Source: Streptomyces flavidovirens DSM 40150
Lineage (GTDB): Bacteria > Actinomycetota > Actinomycetes > Streptomycetales > Streptomycetaceae
DNA: 64,000 bases
Reading direction: 5' to 3'
Assembly (NCBI RefSeq): GCF_000429085.1
Contig: NZ_AUBE01000003.1
Location: 372,001 to 436,000, forward strand
Shown: piece after piece, positions 44,450 to 53,358 of the stretch
Position numbering within the stretch: position 1 is the stretch's first letter
How the letters are laid out: each line of letters begins with the position of its first letter
Notes under the pieces: model-generated
Told to the model about the DNA's origin: nothing
What the model saw: the letters and a program-made list of their open reading frames with translations, nothing else
Database searches by the model: none
Program-made: the position numbers and the translations under genes

Positions 44450-46105
44450 TCAGCGGACCGGTTGGTTCACCCGCTCGACCTTCTGCGTTCCGCTGAGGGT
44501 GCGGTACGAGCGGGCCCACCGCGCGGTCGCGTCCTGCCGCGTCTTGTCGGAGATGACGTAGTAGTCCATCTGCGAGCGCTCGGCCGTGACGTCGAGGACG
44601 CCGTAGCCGTGCGAGTCCATGTCGAGCCACTTCACATGGCGGTTGGCGGCCCTGACGGCCGTCGACGCGACCAGCGAGACGGTCTGGGGCGCGACGTGCA
44701 GGATGTCGTCGAGGTTGTCCGAGGACACCGACGTGACCACGAACTCGGTTGCCGCCGACGGCGACATCGGATACGTCGATGCCTTGACCGGCACGTCGTT
44801 GGCCCATGCCATGTGGATGTCACCGGTCAGGAAGACCGTGTTCCTGACCGCCCGGTCCCTGAGGTGGGTGATCAGCTCCTTGCGGTCGTCGGTGTAACCG
44901 TCCCACTGGTCCACGTTGACCGCGAGCCCTTCCTTGGGCAGCCCCATCAACTTGGCCAGCGGCTTCAGCAGATGGGCCGGTACGGAGCCGAAGGCCACCG
45001 GCGAGATCATCACCGACGTACCCACGAGCTTCCAGATGGCGTCGGAGGAGGCGAGCCCCGACTTCAGCCAGTCCAGCTGGGCGCGGCCCGTGAGCGTACG
45101 CTCCGGGTCGTCCACCGAGCCGCTGCCGATCGTCGCCTGCTGCGAGCGGAACGATCTGAGGTCGAGCAGGTGCAGATCGGCCAGCCTGCCGAAGCGCAGC
45201 CGGCGGTAGACGGTGCCCTCGGTGGACGCGCGCACCGGCATCCACTCGAAGTACGCCTGCTTCGCGGCGGCCACGCGCGCGGACCACTCGCCCTCCGCTC
45301 CCGGCGTGTGGTTCTGCGCGCCGCCGGACCAGGCGTCGTTGGCCATCTCGTGGTCGTCCCAGATGGCGATGACCGGGTGCGTGGCGTGCAGGGCCTGGAG
45401 GTCGGCGTCCGTCTTGTACTTGCCGTGGCGGGTGCGGTAGTCGGCGAGCGTGAGGATCTCGTGGGCCGGCTCGTGCTGCCGTACGACGTACGGAGGCTTG
45501 GGGTAGCCACCGGTCGCGTACTCGTAGAGGTAGTCGCCGAGGTGCAGGACCGCGTCCAGGTCGGTGCGGGCGGCGAGATGCCGGTACGCCGAGAAGTAGC
45601 CGGACTCCCAGTTGGCGCAGGAGACCACGCCGAACCGCACGCCGGGCGCGGCGGCGTCGGCGGCGGGGGCGGTGCGGGTGCGGGCGGTGGGCGACACGGC
45701 GTCGCCGGCGGTGAAGCGGAAGTAATAGGCAGTCGCCTGGCGGAGGCCCCTTACGTCGACCTTGACGGTGTGGTCGGTCGCGGCCGTGGCGGTCGTCGTA
45801 CCGCGGGCGACGGTCGTCGAGAATCCCCTGTCCTCGGCGACCTCCCAGTTCACCGTCACATCGGGCCCCTTGCCGGAGCCCGGCACGGCCTCGGGGGCGG
45901 GGGTTATCCGGGTCCACAGCAGGACACCGTCGGGCAGCGGGTCGCCGGAGGCGACTCCATGGAGGAACTCGGGTCCCTGCGCGGCGGCGGTGGCAGCGGC
46001 GGCGCCGGCACTCGTACCGGCGATGACAGGGACGGAAACAGCGGTCACGGCAGCGGCTTTGAGAGCCGTACGGCGGCTGGGAGATAAAACGAATCGACTG
46101 GTCAC
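44450..46105 (-). CDS. phoD: Alkaline phosphatase/phosphodiesterase PhoD
   Basis: A 551-aa secreted phosphatase releasing phosphate from organic esters. The Tat signal is [18 protein letters not shown] (twin Arg11-Arg12). A PhoD N-terminal fibronectin-like domain (about 45-140) is followed by the metallophosphatase core: [31 protein letters not shown] and [13 protein letters not shown]. The GTG start is at 46105 with a weak ribosome site. In Streptomyces phoD is under PhoP control. No perfect PHO box is visible; the gap 46106-46190 contains TTCACCTGAG and the palindrome GCGAACGTTCGC. Confidence 0.94.
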   Translation of the reverse strand: MTSRFVLSPSRRTALKAAAVTAVSVPVIAGTSAGAAAATAAAQGPEFLHGVASGDPLPDGVLLWTRITPAPEAVPGSGKGPDVTVNWEVAEDRGFSTTVARGTTTATAATDHTVKVDVRGLRQATAYYFRFTAGDAVSPTARTRTAPAADAAAPGVRFGVVSCANWESGYFSAYRHLAARTDLDAVLHLGDYLYEYATGGYPKPPYVVRQHEPAHEILTLADYRTRHGKYKTDADLQALHATHPVIAIWDDHEMANDAWSGGAQNHTPGAEGEWSARVAAAKQAYFEWMPVRASTEGTVYRRLRFGRLADLHLLDLRSFRSQQATIGSGSVDDPERTLTGRAQLDWLKSGLASSDAIWKLVGTSVMISPVAFGSVPAHLLKPLAKLMGLPKEGLAVNVDQWDGYTDDRKELITHLRDRAVRNTVFLTGDIHMAWANDVPVKASTYPMSPSAATEFVVTSVSSDNLDDILHVAPQTVSLVASTAVRAANRHVKWLDMDSHGYGVLDVTAERSQMDYYVISDKTRQDATARWARSYRTLSGTQKVERVNQPVR

Positions 46106-46190
46106 GGCCGTACATTACTGATCAGTACGGCTCAAGGGCGGGCAAACGCGCGAACGTTCGCCCACCCTCAGGTGAAGTGCCGTGCGCCCG

Positions 46191-47006
46191 TCAGCTCTTG
46201 AGGGCCTTTTCGATCGCGGCCTTGAACTCCTCCGGCGTCATGGGCGGGTTCTCGCCGTCCGATCCGGTGAGCGTCTTGCCGTCCATCTTGAGCGCCGGGG
46301 TGCCCTTCACGTCGCCGTTGTCGAAGGCGTCCGACATCTTCAGCGCCCAGGCGTCGAAGGTGCCGTCCTGCACGTTCCGCTGGAACTGCTTGTTGCCCTT
46401 GAGGGCGTCCACCTCGTCGGCCACCTTGATCAGGTAGTCGTCCTTGGCGAACTTGTCGTCCCGCTCCGCCGGGTGGTTCTTCTGCGAGTACAGCGCGCCC
46501 TTGTACTCCAGGAACGCCTCGGGGCTGACGTCGAGAGCGGCGCCCAGCGCACTCAGCGCGTTCCGCGAGCCCTCGCCGGGGATGGACCTGTCGAGGAAGG
46601 CGGCGCCGACGAACTTGAGCTTGTACTTGCCCGCGTCGACATCCTTCAGGATCGTCTCACCGTTCGCCTGCTCGAAGGACGCGCAGACCGGGCAGCGCGC
46701 GTCCTCGTACAGCTCCAGCGTCTTCTTGGCGTCCTTCTCGCCGATGACGACGGTCGTGCCGTCCTTGCCCTCGGTGTTCGCGGGAGCGGTGACCTGCTTG
46801 GCGTTCTTGGCGGCCTCCCAGGCGGACGGCTCGTTCGCCCGCATGACGCCGTATCCGACGCCGCCGGCCACCGCGAGGACGGCGACGACCGACAGGGCGA
46901 CGATCACCTGGCGGCGGGTCCTGTCCTTCTTGGCCTGGCGTTCGCGCTCGGCGCGCAGCCGCTCGCGGGCCGCTGCCTTGTTGGCCTGGTTGTTGCGTGC
47001 ACTCAT
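46191..47006 (-). CDS. DsbA-like thioredoxin-fold protein (membrane-anchored)
   Basis: A 271-aa oxidoreductase with a highly charged cytoplasmic N-terminus (1-32), one transmembrane anchor (33-53) and an extracytoplasmic DsbA/Thioredoxin_4 domain. The active site is Cys105-Pro-Val-Cys108 (EDARCPVCASF), and the cis-Pro loop is KGTPAL. It probably forms or isomerises disulfides in exported proteins, such as the Cys-rich protease nearby (inference). A membrane protein with two conserved-looking cysteines is encoded 42 nt upstream in the same orientation. Confidence 0.9.
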   Translation of the reverse strand: MSARNNQANKAAARERLRAERERQAKKDRTRRQVIVALSVVAVLAVAGGVGYGVMRANEPSAWEAAKNAKQVTAPANTEGKDGTTVVIGEKDAKKTLELYEDARCPVCASFEQANGETILKDVDAGKYKLKFVGAAFLDRSIPGEGSRNALSALGAALDVSPEAFLEYKGALYSQKNHPAERDDKFAKDDYLIKVADEVDALKGNKQFQRNVQDGTFDAWALKMSDAFDNGDVKGTPALKMDGKTLTGSDGENPPMTPEEFKAAIEKALKS

Positions 47007-47048
47007 GGTGGTGTTCTCCGTACGGGAAGAGGGGGTACTGGGCCGGGC

Positions 47049-47750
47049 TCAGGCGAAAACGCGTGCCGGGCGCGGCGGACCTCTGCGTCCTACGGAGTGC
47101 ACGAAAAGACGGCCGGGAGAGGCGGTACGGGCCCGGCAAGCGGGCCGCACCGCGCGGCGTACGGGCCGCTGGGCCCCGCCCGTGACGGCGACCGCGATCA
47201 GCAGCGGCCGGAAGGCGGACGCGGCCACGGTCCGCACCAGACCGGCGAGCGCCGCCTCACCGCGCCGCAGCCAGGCGGCCGCGAGCAGGCCCACTGAGAC
47301 GTGGGCGGCGAGGAGCATCCAGGGGAGGGCGGGATCGGGGGAGCTGAGGAGGGCGGCGACGCTCTCCTGGGGCTCCGTCACCCGTACGAGCGGAGCGCCG
47401 AGTGCGCTGTCGGCGCCGTTGTCGCCGCACAGTACGTCAAAGCCGACCGAGCGCAGAGAGCCCGCCACCGGGCCGCCCGCAGCCCCGTAACACAGGTGCT
47501 GGCCGGTGGTGAAGACGGTGTCGGCGGCCAGCTCCAGCGGTATGAGCAGACCGGCGATCGCGCCGAAGCCGCGTTCCCGCCCGGCCAGCGCGTACGCGAC
47601 GGCGAACACGACGGCCGCTGTCCCGGCCACCACGGTCAGCGGCAGCGGGACGCGGGAGAGCAGCACGTGGGACGCGGCGGAGAGCGTGACGACGAGCGCG
47701 GTGAACAGCGCCGCACGTACCACCCTCAGCTGCGTCCCCGATACGTCCAT
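47049..47750 (-). CDS. Hypothetical polytopic membrane protein upstream of the DsbA-like gene
   Basis: A 233-aa protein with four or five transmembrane helices (about 13-32, 36-54, 62-80, 145-163, 175-192) and a basic Arg/Pro-rich C-terminal tail. I do not recognise the family. Two cysteines lie in the loop after helix 3 (GQHLCYGA and FDVLCGDNG), on the side likely to face outwards. With the downstream CPVC protein this suggests a redox partner (DsbB/VKOR-like role by analogy, without sequence similarity). ATG 47750 is the first plausible start; the frame extends to 47834 without support. Confidence 0.65.
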   Translation of the reverse strand: MDVSGTQLRVVRAALFTALVVTLSAASHVLLSRVPLPLTVVAGTAAVVFAVAYALAGRERGFGAIAGLLIPLELAADTVFTTGQHLCYGAAGGPVAGSLRSVGFDVLCGDNGADSALGAPLVRVTEPQESVAALLSSPDPALPWMLLAAHVSVGLLAAAWLRRGEAALAGLVRTVAASAFRPLLIAVAVTGGAQRPVRRAVRPACRARTASPGRLFVHSVGRRGPPRPARVFA

Positions 47751-47811
47751 AGAACGTGAGTTTGCCACGGCTTCCGGTAAGAGAGCCCTAAAGCCGTGGC
47801 GGGCCGGCCGC

Positions 47812-49137
47812 TCAGAGGCCGGGGATCCGGCCATTCCTGAACAGGTCCACGAAAATCTGGTGGTCGGCCCGCGCCCGCGCCCCGTAGGAGTGCGCGAAGT
47901 CCACCAGCAGGTCGCCGAAGCTGTCCTCGTCGGCCGCGATCGCCGCGTCGATCGCCCGCTCCGTGGAGAACGGCACCAGCGAGTGGCCGCTCTCGTCGTC
48001 CGCCGCCGAGTGCATTGTGGCCGTCGCCCGGCCGAGATCGGCGACGACGGCCGCGATCTCGTCCAGGTCGTCGATGTCCGACCAGTCCAGGTCCACGGCG
48101 TACGGCGAGACTTCCGCCACGAGCTGCCCCGTCCCGTCCAGCTCGGTCCAGCCCAGCCACGGGTCCGCGTGCGCCTGGAGGGCGCGCTGCGAGATCACCG
48201 TGCGGTGACCCTCGTGCTGGAAGTAGTCACGGACGGCGCCGTCGGTGATGTGCCGGGAGACCGCCGGGGTCTGCGCCTGCTTCATGTAGATCACGACGTC
48301 GTTCTCCAGGGCGTCGCTGTTGCCTTCGAGCAGGATGTTGTACGACGGCAGTCCGGCGGAGCCGATGCCGATGCCGCGCCGCCCGACCACGTCCTTCACG
48401 CGGTAGGAGTCGGGGCGGGTCAGGCTCGCCTCGGGCAGCGTCTCCAGATAGCCGTCGAAGGCCGCGAGGACCTTGTAGCGGGTGGCGGCGTCGAGGTCGA
48501 TGGAGCCGCCGTCCGAAGAGAAGCGGCGTTCGAAGTCGCGGATCTCGGTCATCGAGTCGAGCAGCCCGAAGCGGGTCAGCGAACGGGCCGAACGCAGCGC
48601 GCCGAGCAGCGGGCCCTCGGCCGTGTCCAGGGTGAAGGGGGGCACCTCGTCGTTCTTGGCACCGGTGGCCAGGGCGTGGATGCGCTCGCGGTAGGCGGCG
48701 GCGTACGTCCGTACCAGCTCGGTGATCTGCTCGTCGCCCAGCGCCTTGGTGTAGCCGATGAGCGCGACGGAGGCCGCGAAGCGCTTGAGGTCCCAGGTGA
48801 AGGGGCCGACGTACGCCTCGTCGAAGTCGTTGACGTTGAAGATCAACCGGCCCTGGGAGTCCATGTACGTGCCGAAGTTCTCGGCGTGCAGATCGCCGTG
48901 GATCCACACCCGCCCGGTCCGCTCGTCCAGGTACGGGCCGCCGTGCTGCTCGCGCTCCAGGTCGGCGTAGAACAGGCAGGCCGTGCCCCGGTAGAAGGCG
49001 AACGCGGACGCCGCCATCTTGCGGAACTTCACCCGGAAGGCGGCAGGGTCGGCGGCGAGGAGCCTGCCGAACGCGGTCTCGAAGACGGCGAGGATCTGCT
49101 CGCCGCGCTGAGCGGCGTCTGTCTGCTGGACCGACAT
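47812..49137 (-). CDS. DUF2252 family protein (kinase-like fold)
   Basis: A 441-aa protein of the DUF2252 family. It contains a phosphotransferase-like pair: HGDLHAENFG (80-89, catalytic-loop-like) and NVNDFDEAYVGP (102-113, DFD metal-loop-like). It therefore resembles aminoglycoside-phosphotransferase or protein-kinase-like folds. The substrate is unknown. ATG 49137 has AGGAGG 8 nt upstream; the longer frame to 49200 lacks one. It is divergent from dnaE. Confidence 0.85.
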   Translation of the reverse strand: MSVQQTDAAQRGEQILAVFETAFGRLLAADPAAFRVKFRKMAASAFAFYRGTACLFYADLEREQHGGPYLDERTGRVWIHGDLHAENFGTYMDSQGRLIFNVNDFDEAYVGPFTWDLKRFAASVALIGYTKALGDEQITELVRTYAAAYRERIHALATGAKNDEVPPFTLDTAEGPLLGALRSARSLTRFGLLDSMTEIRDFERRFSSDGGSIDLDAATRYKVLAAFDGYLETLPEASLTRPDSYRVKDVVGRRGIGIGSAGLPSYNILLEGNSDALENDVVIYMKQAQTPAVSRHITDGAVRDYFQHEGHRTVISQRALQAHADPWLGWTELDGTGQLVAEVSPYAVDLDWSDIDDLDEIAAVVADLGRATATMHSAADDESGHSLVPFSTERAIDAAIAADEDSFGDLLVDFAHSYGARARADHQIFVDLFRNGRIPGL

Positions 49138-49304
49138 CGCCGGTTGCCTCCTGGTGCATGACGTTTTTGACAAAATGGACAGGGCTTTCCCCGAGTCCAA
49201 CGCCTGACCGTACTCGTGAGTGCCCCCTCGTTGTCAGTCGGCCGACGTAGACTTCCGAGCTGTCCCTCAACCTGTCACCGACCGTTCTGCCGGAGGCCTT
49301 CGCC

Positions 49305-52300
49305 GTGACCAAGCCGCCCTTCACGCACCTTCACGTACACACCCAGTACTCGCTGCTGGACGGTGCCGCGCGGCTCAAGGACATGTTCGAGGCCTGCAAC
49401 GAAATGGGCATGTCGCACATCGCGATGACCGACCACGGCAACCTCCACGGGGCGTACGACTTTTTCCATTCGGCGAAGAAGGCGGGGGTGACGCCGATCA
49501 TCGGCATCGAGGCGTACGTCGCGCCCGAGTCGCGGCGCAACAAGCGGCGCATCCAGTGGGGCCAGCCGCACCAGAAGCGCGACGACGTGTCCGGTTCCGG
49601 TGGTTATACGCACAAGACGATCTGGGCGGCGAACAAGACCGGCCTGCACAACCTCTTCCGGCTGTCCTCCGACGCGTACGCCGAGGGCTGGCTGACGAAG
49701 TGGCCCCGGATGGACAAGGAGACCATCTCCCAGTGGTCCGAGGGCCTGATCGCCTCCACCGGGTGCCCGTCGGGCGAGGTGCAGACACGGCTGCGGCTCG
49801 GCCAGTTCGACGAGGCGGTGCAGGCGGCGTCCGACTACAAGGACATCTTCGGCGAGGGCCGGTACTTCCTGGAGCTGATGGACCACGGCATCGAGATCGA
49901 GCGCCGGGTCCGCGACGGGCTGCTCGAAATCGGCAAGAAGCTGAACATCCCGCCGCTCGTCACCAACGACTCGCACTACACCTACGCCAACGAGGCGAGC
50001 GCGCACGACGCCCTGCTGTGCATCCAGACCGGCAAGAACCTCTCCGACCCGGACCGCTTCCGCTTCGACGGCACCGGCTACTACCTGAAGTCGACCGACG
50101 AGATGTACGCCGTCGACTCCTCCGACGCCTGGCAGGAAGGCTGCGCGAACACGCTCCTGGTCGCGCAGCAGATCGACACGGAGGGCTGGTTCAAGGAGCG
50201 GAACCTGATGCCCAAGTTCGATGTGCCCGAGGGCTACACCGAGGTGACGTGGTTCCGCGAGGAGACCATGCGCGGCATGGCCCGCCGCTTCCCGAACGGC
50301 ATCCCGGAAGACCGGCTCAAGCAGGTCGAGTACGAGATGAAGATCATCATCGACATGGGCTTCCCGGCGTACTTCCTCGTGGTCGCCGACTTCATCATGT
50401 GGGCCAAGAACAACGGCATCGCGGTCGGCCCCGGCCGAGGCTCCGCGGCCGGTTCGATCGTCGCGTACGCCATGGGCATCACCGACCTCGACCCGATCGA
50501 GCACGGCCTGATCTTCGAGCGGTTCCTCAACCCCGAGCGCATCTCCATGCCCGATGTCGACATCGACTTCGACGAGCGCAGGCGCGGTGAGGTGATCAGG
50601 TACGTCACCGAGAAGTACGGCGCCGACAAGGTCGCCATGATCGGCACGTACGGAAAGATCAAGGCCAAGAACGCGATCAAGGACTCCGCGCGCGTCCTCG
50701 GCTACCCGTACGCGATGGGCGACCGGCTCACCAAGGCCATGCCCGCCGACGTCCTCGGCAAGGGCATCGACCTCAACGGCATCACCGACCCCAAGCACCC
50801 GCGCTACAGCGAGGCGGGCGAGATCCGGTCGATGTACGAGAACGAACCGGACGTGAAGAAGGTCATCGACACCGCGAAGGGCGTCGAGGGCCTGGTCCGG
50901 CAGATGGGTGTGCACGCGGCCGGCGTGATCATGTCCAGCGAGACGATCACCGACCACGTGCCCGTCTGGGTGCGGCACACCGACGGCGTGACCATCACAC
51001 AGTGGGACTACCCGAGCTGCGAGTCGCTCGGCCTGCTGAAGATGGACTTCCTCGGCCTGCGCAACCTCACGATCATGGACGACGCCGTCAAGATGGTGAA
51101 GTCCAACAAGGGCATCGACCTGGAGCTGCTCAGCCTCCCGCTCGACGACCCGGCGACGTACGAGCTGCTCTGCCGCGGTGACACGCTCGGCGTCTTCCAG
51201 TTCGACGGCGGCCCGATGCGGTCCCTGCTGCGGCTGATGAAGCCAGACAACTTCGAGGACATTTCCGCCGTCTCGGCCCTGTACCGGCCGGGCCCGATGG
51301 GCATGAACTCGCACACGAACTACGCGCTGCGCAAGAACGGCCAGCAGGAGATCACGCCGATCCACCCGGAGCTGGAGGAGCCCCTCAAGGAGGTCCTCGG
51401 CCTGACGTACGGCCTGATCGTGTACCAGGAGCAGGTGCAGAAGGCCGCGCAGATCATCGCCGGCTACTCGCTCGGCGAGGCCGACATCCTGCGCCGCGTC
51501 ATGGGCAAGAAGAAGCCCGACGAGCTCCAGAAGAACTTCGTGCTCTTCCAGGCGGGCGCGAAGAAGAAGGGGTACTCCGACGCGGCGATCCAGGCGCTGT
51601 GGGACGTGCTGGTCCCCTTCGCCGGATACGCGTTCAACAAGGCGCACTCCTCGGCGTACGGACTGGTCACCTACTGGACGGCGTACCTCAAGGCGAACTA
51701 CCCCGCCGAGTACATGGCGGCGCTGTTGACCTCGGTCAAGGACGACAAGGACAAGTCGGCCGTCTACCTGAACGAGTGCCGGCGCATGGGCATCAAGGTG
51801 CTCCCGCCGAACGTGAACGAGTCCGAGTCGAACTTCGCCGCGCAGGGCGACGATGTGATCCTCTTCGGCCTGACCGCCATTCGAAACGTCGGTCAGAACG
51901 TCGTGGACTCGATCATCCGGAGCCGAAAGGCGAAGGGGAAGTACAGCTCGTTCCCGGACTTCCTCGACAAGGTCGAGGCGGTCGTGTGCAACAAGCGGAC
52001 CGTCGAATCGCTCATCAAGGCCGGTGCCTTCGACGAGATGGGGCACACCCGCAAGGGCCTCGTCGCGCACCACGAGCCGATGATCGACAACGTGGTGCAG
52101 GTCAAGCGCAAGGAGGCCGAGGGGCAGTTCGACCTCTTCGGCGGCATGGGCGAGGAGGAAAGCGACGAGCCGGGCTTCGGGCTCGACGTGGAGTTCTCCG
52201 ACATCGAGTGGGAGAAGTCGTACCTGCTCGCACAGGAGCGCGAGATGCTCGGCCTGTACGTCTCCGACCACCCGCTCTTCGGTCTTGAGCACGTCCTGTC

Positions 52301-52844
52301 GGACAAGGCCGACGCCTCGATCTCGCAGCTCACCGGCGGCGAGCACTCGGACGGTGCGATCGTCACCGTCGGCGGCATCATCTCCGGCCTCCAGCGCAAG
52401 ATGACCAAGCAGGGCAACGCCTGGGCGATCGCGACGGTCGAGGATCTGGCCGGCTCCATCGAGTGCATGTTCTTCCCGGCGACGTACCAGCTCGTCTCGA
52501 CCCAGCTCGTCGAGGACACCGTGGTCTTCGTCAAGGGCCGCCTCGACAAGCGCGAGGACGTTCCGCGGCTCGTCGCGATGGAGCTGATGGTCCCCGACGT
52601 GTCGTCGGCCGGGACGAACGCGCCGGTCGTGCTGACCATTCCGACGGTGAAGGTGACGCCGCCGATGGTGACCAAGCTCGGCGAGATCCTCAAGCACCAC
52701 CGGGGCAACACGGAGGTCCGGATCAAGCTCCAGGGGGCCCGCAAGACGACGGTGCTGCGGCTCGACCGGCACCGCGTTCAGCCGGACCCGGCGCTGTTCG
52801 GGGACTTGAAGGTGCTGCTCGGCCCGTCCTGCCTGGCGGGATAA
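49305..52844 (+). CDS. dnaE: DNA polymerase III alpha subunit DnaE (DnaE1 type)
   Basis: The 1179-aa replicative polymerase. An N-terminal PHP domain begins THLHVHTQYSLLDG. The C-family palm has catalytic aspartates Asp417 and Asp419 in MPDVDIDFDERRR, with GPGRGSAAGS just before. A helix-hairpin-helix region and an OB-fold (VTVGGIISGLQRKMTKQGN) follow. The GTG start at 49305 has GGAGG 8 nt upstream. Length is normal for DnaE1. It is probably monocistronic, ending in a strong terminator. Confidence 0.97.
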   Translation: MTKPPFTHLHVHTQYSLLDGAARLKDMFEACNEMGMSHIAMTDHGNLHGAYDFFHSAKKAGVTPIIGIEAYVAPESRRNKRRIQWGQPHQKRDDVSGSGGYTHKTIWAANKTGLHNLFRLSSDAYAEGWLTKWPRMDKETISQWSEGLIASTGCPSGEVQTRLRLGQFDEAVQAASDYKDIFGEGRYFLELMDHGIEIERRVRDGLLEIGKKLNIPPLVTNDSHYTYANEASAHDALLCIQTGKNLSDPDRFRFDGTGYYLKSTDEMYAVDSSDAWQEGCANTLLVAQQIDTEGWFKERNLMPKFDVPEGYTEVTWFREETMRGMARRFPNGIPEDRLKQVEYEMKIIIDMGFPAYFLVVADFIMWAKNNGIAVGPGRGSAAGSIVAYAMGITDLDPIEHGLIFERFLNPERISMPDVDIDFDERRRGEVIRYVTEKYGADKVAMIGTYGKIKAKNAIKDSARVLGYPYAMGDRLTKAMPADVLGKGIDLNGITDPKHPRYSEAGEIRSMYENEPDVKKVIDTAKGVEGLVRQMGVHAAGVIMSSETITDHVPVWVRHTDGVTITQWDYPSCESLGLLKMDFLGLRNLTIMDDAVKMVKSNKGIDLELLSLPLDDPATYELLCRGDTLGVFQFDGGPMRSLLRLMKPDNFEDISAVSALYRPGPMGMNSHTNYALRKNGQQEITPIHPELEEPLKEVLGLTYGLIVYQEQVQKAAQIIAGYSLGEADILRRVMGKKKPDELQKNFVLFQAGAKKKGYSDAAIQALWDVLVPFAGYAFNKAHSSAYGLVTYWTAYLKANYPAEYMAALLTSVKDDKDKSAVYLNECRRMGIKVLPPNVNESESNFAAQGDDVILFGLTAIRNVGQNVVDSIIRSRKAKGKYSSFPDFLDKVEAVVCNKRTVESLIKAGAFDEMGHTRKGLVAHHEPMIDNVVQVKRKEAEGQFDLFGGMGEEESDEPGFGLDVEFSDIEWEKSYLLAQEREMLGLYVSDHPLFGLEHVLSDKADASISQLTGGEHSDGAIVTVGGIISGLQRKMTKQGNAWAIATVEDLAGSIECMFFPATYQLVSTQLVEDTVVFVKGRLDKREDVPRLVAMELMVPDVSSAGTNAPVVLTIPTVKVTPPMVTKLGEILKHHRGNTEVRIKLQGARKTTVLRLDRHRVQPDPALFGDLKVLLGPSCLAG

Positions 52845-52860
52845 GCGGGATAAGAACGCG

Positions 52861-52912
52861 AAGAAGAAGGGGCGTACCCGTCGTCACGGGTACGCCCCTT
52901 CTTCTTCGTCTT
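52861..52912 (+). terminator. Strong terminator of dnaE
   Basis: A perfect 20-bp stem (52861-52880/52887-52906) with a 6-nt loop, 16 nt after the dnaE stop. The pyrimidine-rich 3' arm ends TTCTTCTT and CGTCTTCTTTCG follows. It also serves the small gene facing it. Confidence 0.9.
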
Positions 52913-52936
52913 CTTTCGCGTATTTACACAGCGTGA

Positions 52937-53116
52937 TCAGTTATGGCCGAAGCGCCGCTGGTGCTTACGGGCAACATCAGCAGGGCTGCCCTGGGCGTGC
53001 GTCTGCGGCTGGGCGTGGGACTCGAAGGCGCTGTCCTTGGCCTGCGTGGTCCCACGCGCCACCGAGGACGCGCGGTCCTGTGTGGCGCCCTGCTTGCGAT
53101 TCTTGTTCTTGGCCAT
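52937..53116 (-). CDS. Small basic conserved protein (59 aa)
   Basis: A short gene read from ATG 53116 to TGA at 52937, with a perfect AGGAGG 7 nt upstream. The product begins MAKNKNRKQGATQDRA, is rich in Gln/Ala/Ser/Lys, and ends DVARKHQRRFGHN. From memory, small proteins with an MAKNKNR start and a QKRFGHN-like end are widespread in Streptomyces. No enzymatic domain is visible and it is probably largely disordered. It is convergent with dnaE. Confidence 0.8.
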   Translation of the reverse strand: MAKNKNRKQGATQDRASSVARGTTQAKDSAFESHAQPQTHAQGSPADVARKHQRRFGHN

Positions 53117-53358
53117 GGTTCTGCCTCCTGTTGGGTCTGGGGGCCAGGGCCGGGACCAGACTCACACAAGGCGACATAGCTCGCATTTTGGATCATTACC
53201 GTGCGTAATTGGGGCTGTCGCGGAGCAACTTCGGCATCCGCCACGCCGATGATCGAGTTCCGGCCGTTAACCCTCACGCAGTCGGGCAGACTCGAAGGAA
53301 GCCCGAAGCACTCCTGAACTCCCGAAGCACCTTTCGATCCCGAGGTTCCCGAAAGAGG
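53117..53358. other. Divergent promoter region of the 59-aa gene and the NYN gene
   Basis: No further gene is seen. The AT-richer stretch at about 53185-53215 (CATTTTGGATCATTACCGTGCGTAATTGG and flanks) is the probable promoter area for the minus-strand small gene. Promoter elements are not clear enough to assign. Confidence 0.35.

Noticed and set aside
49275..52772. Minus-strand frame of 1165 codons opposite dnaE
   Set aside because: Shadow frame caused by GC bias; DnaE on the other strand has every catalytic motif.
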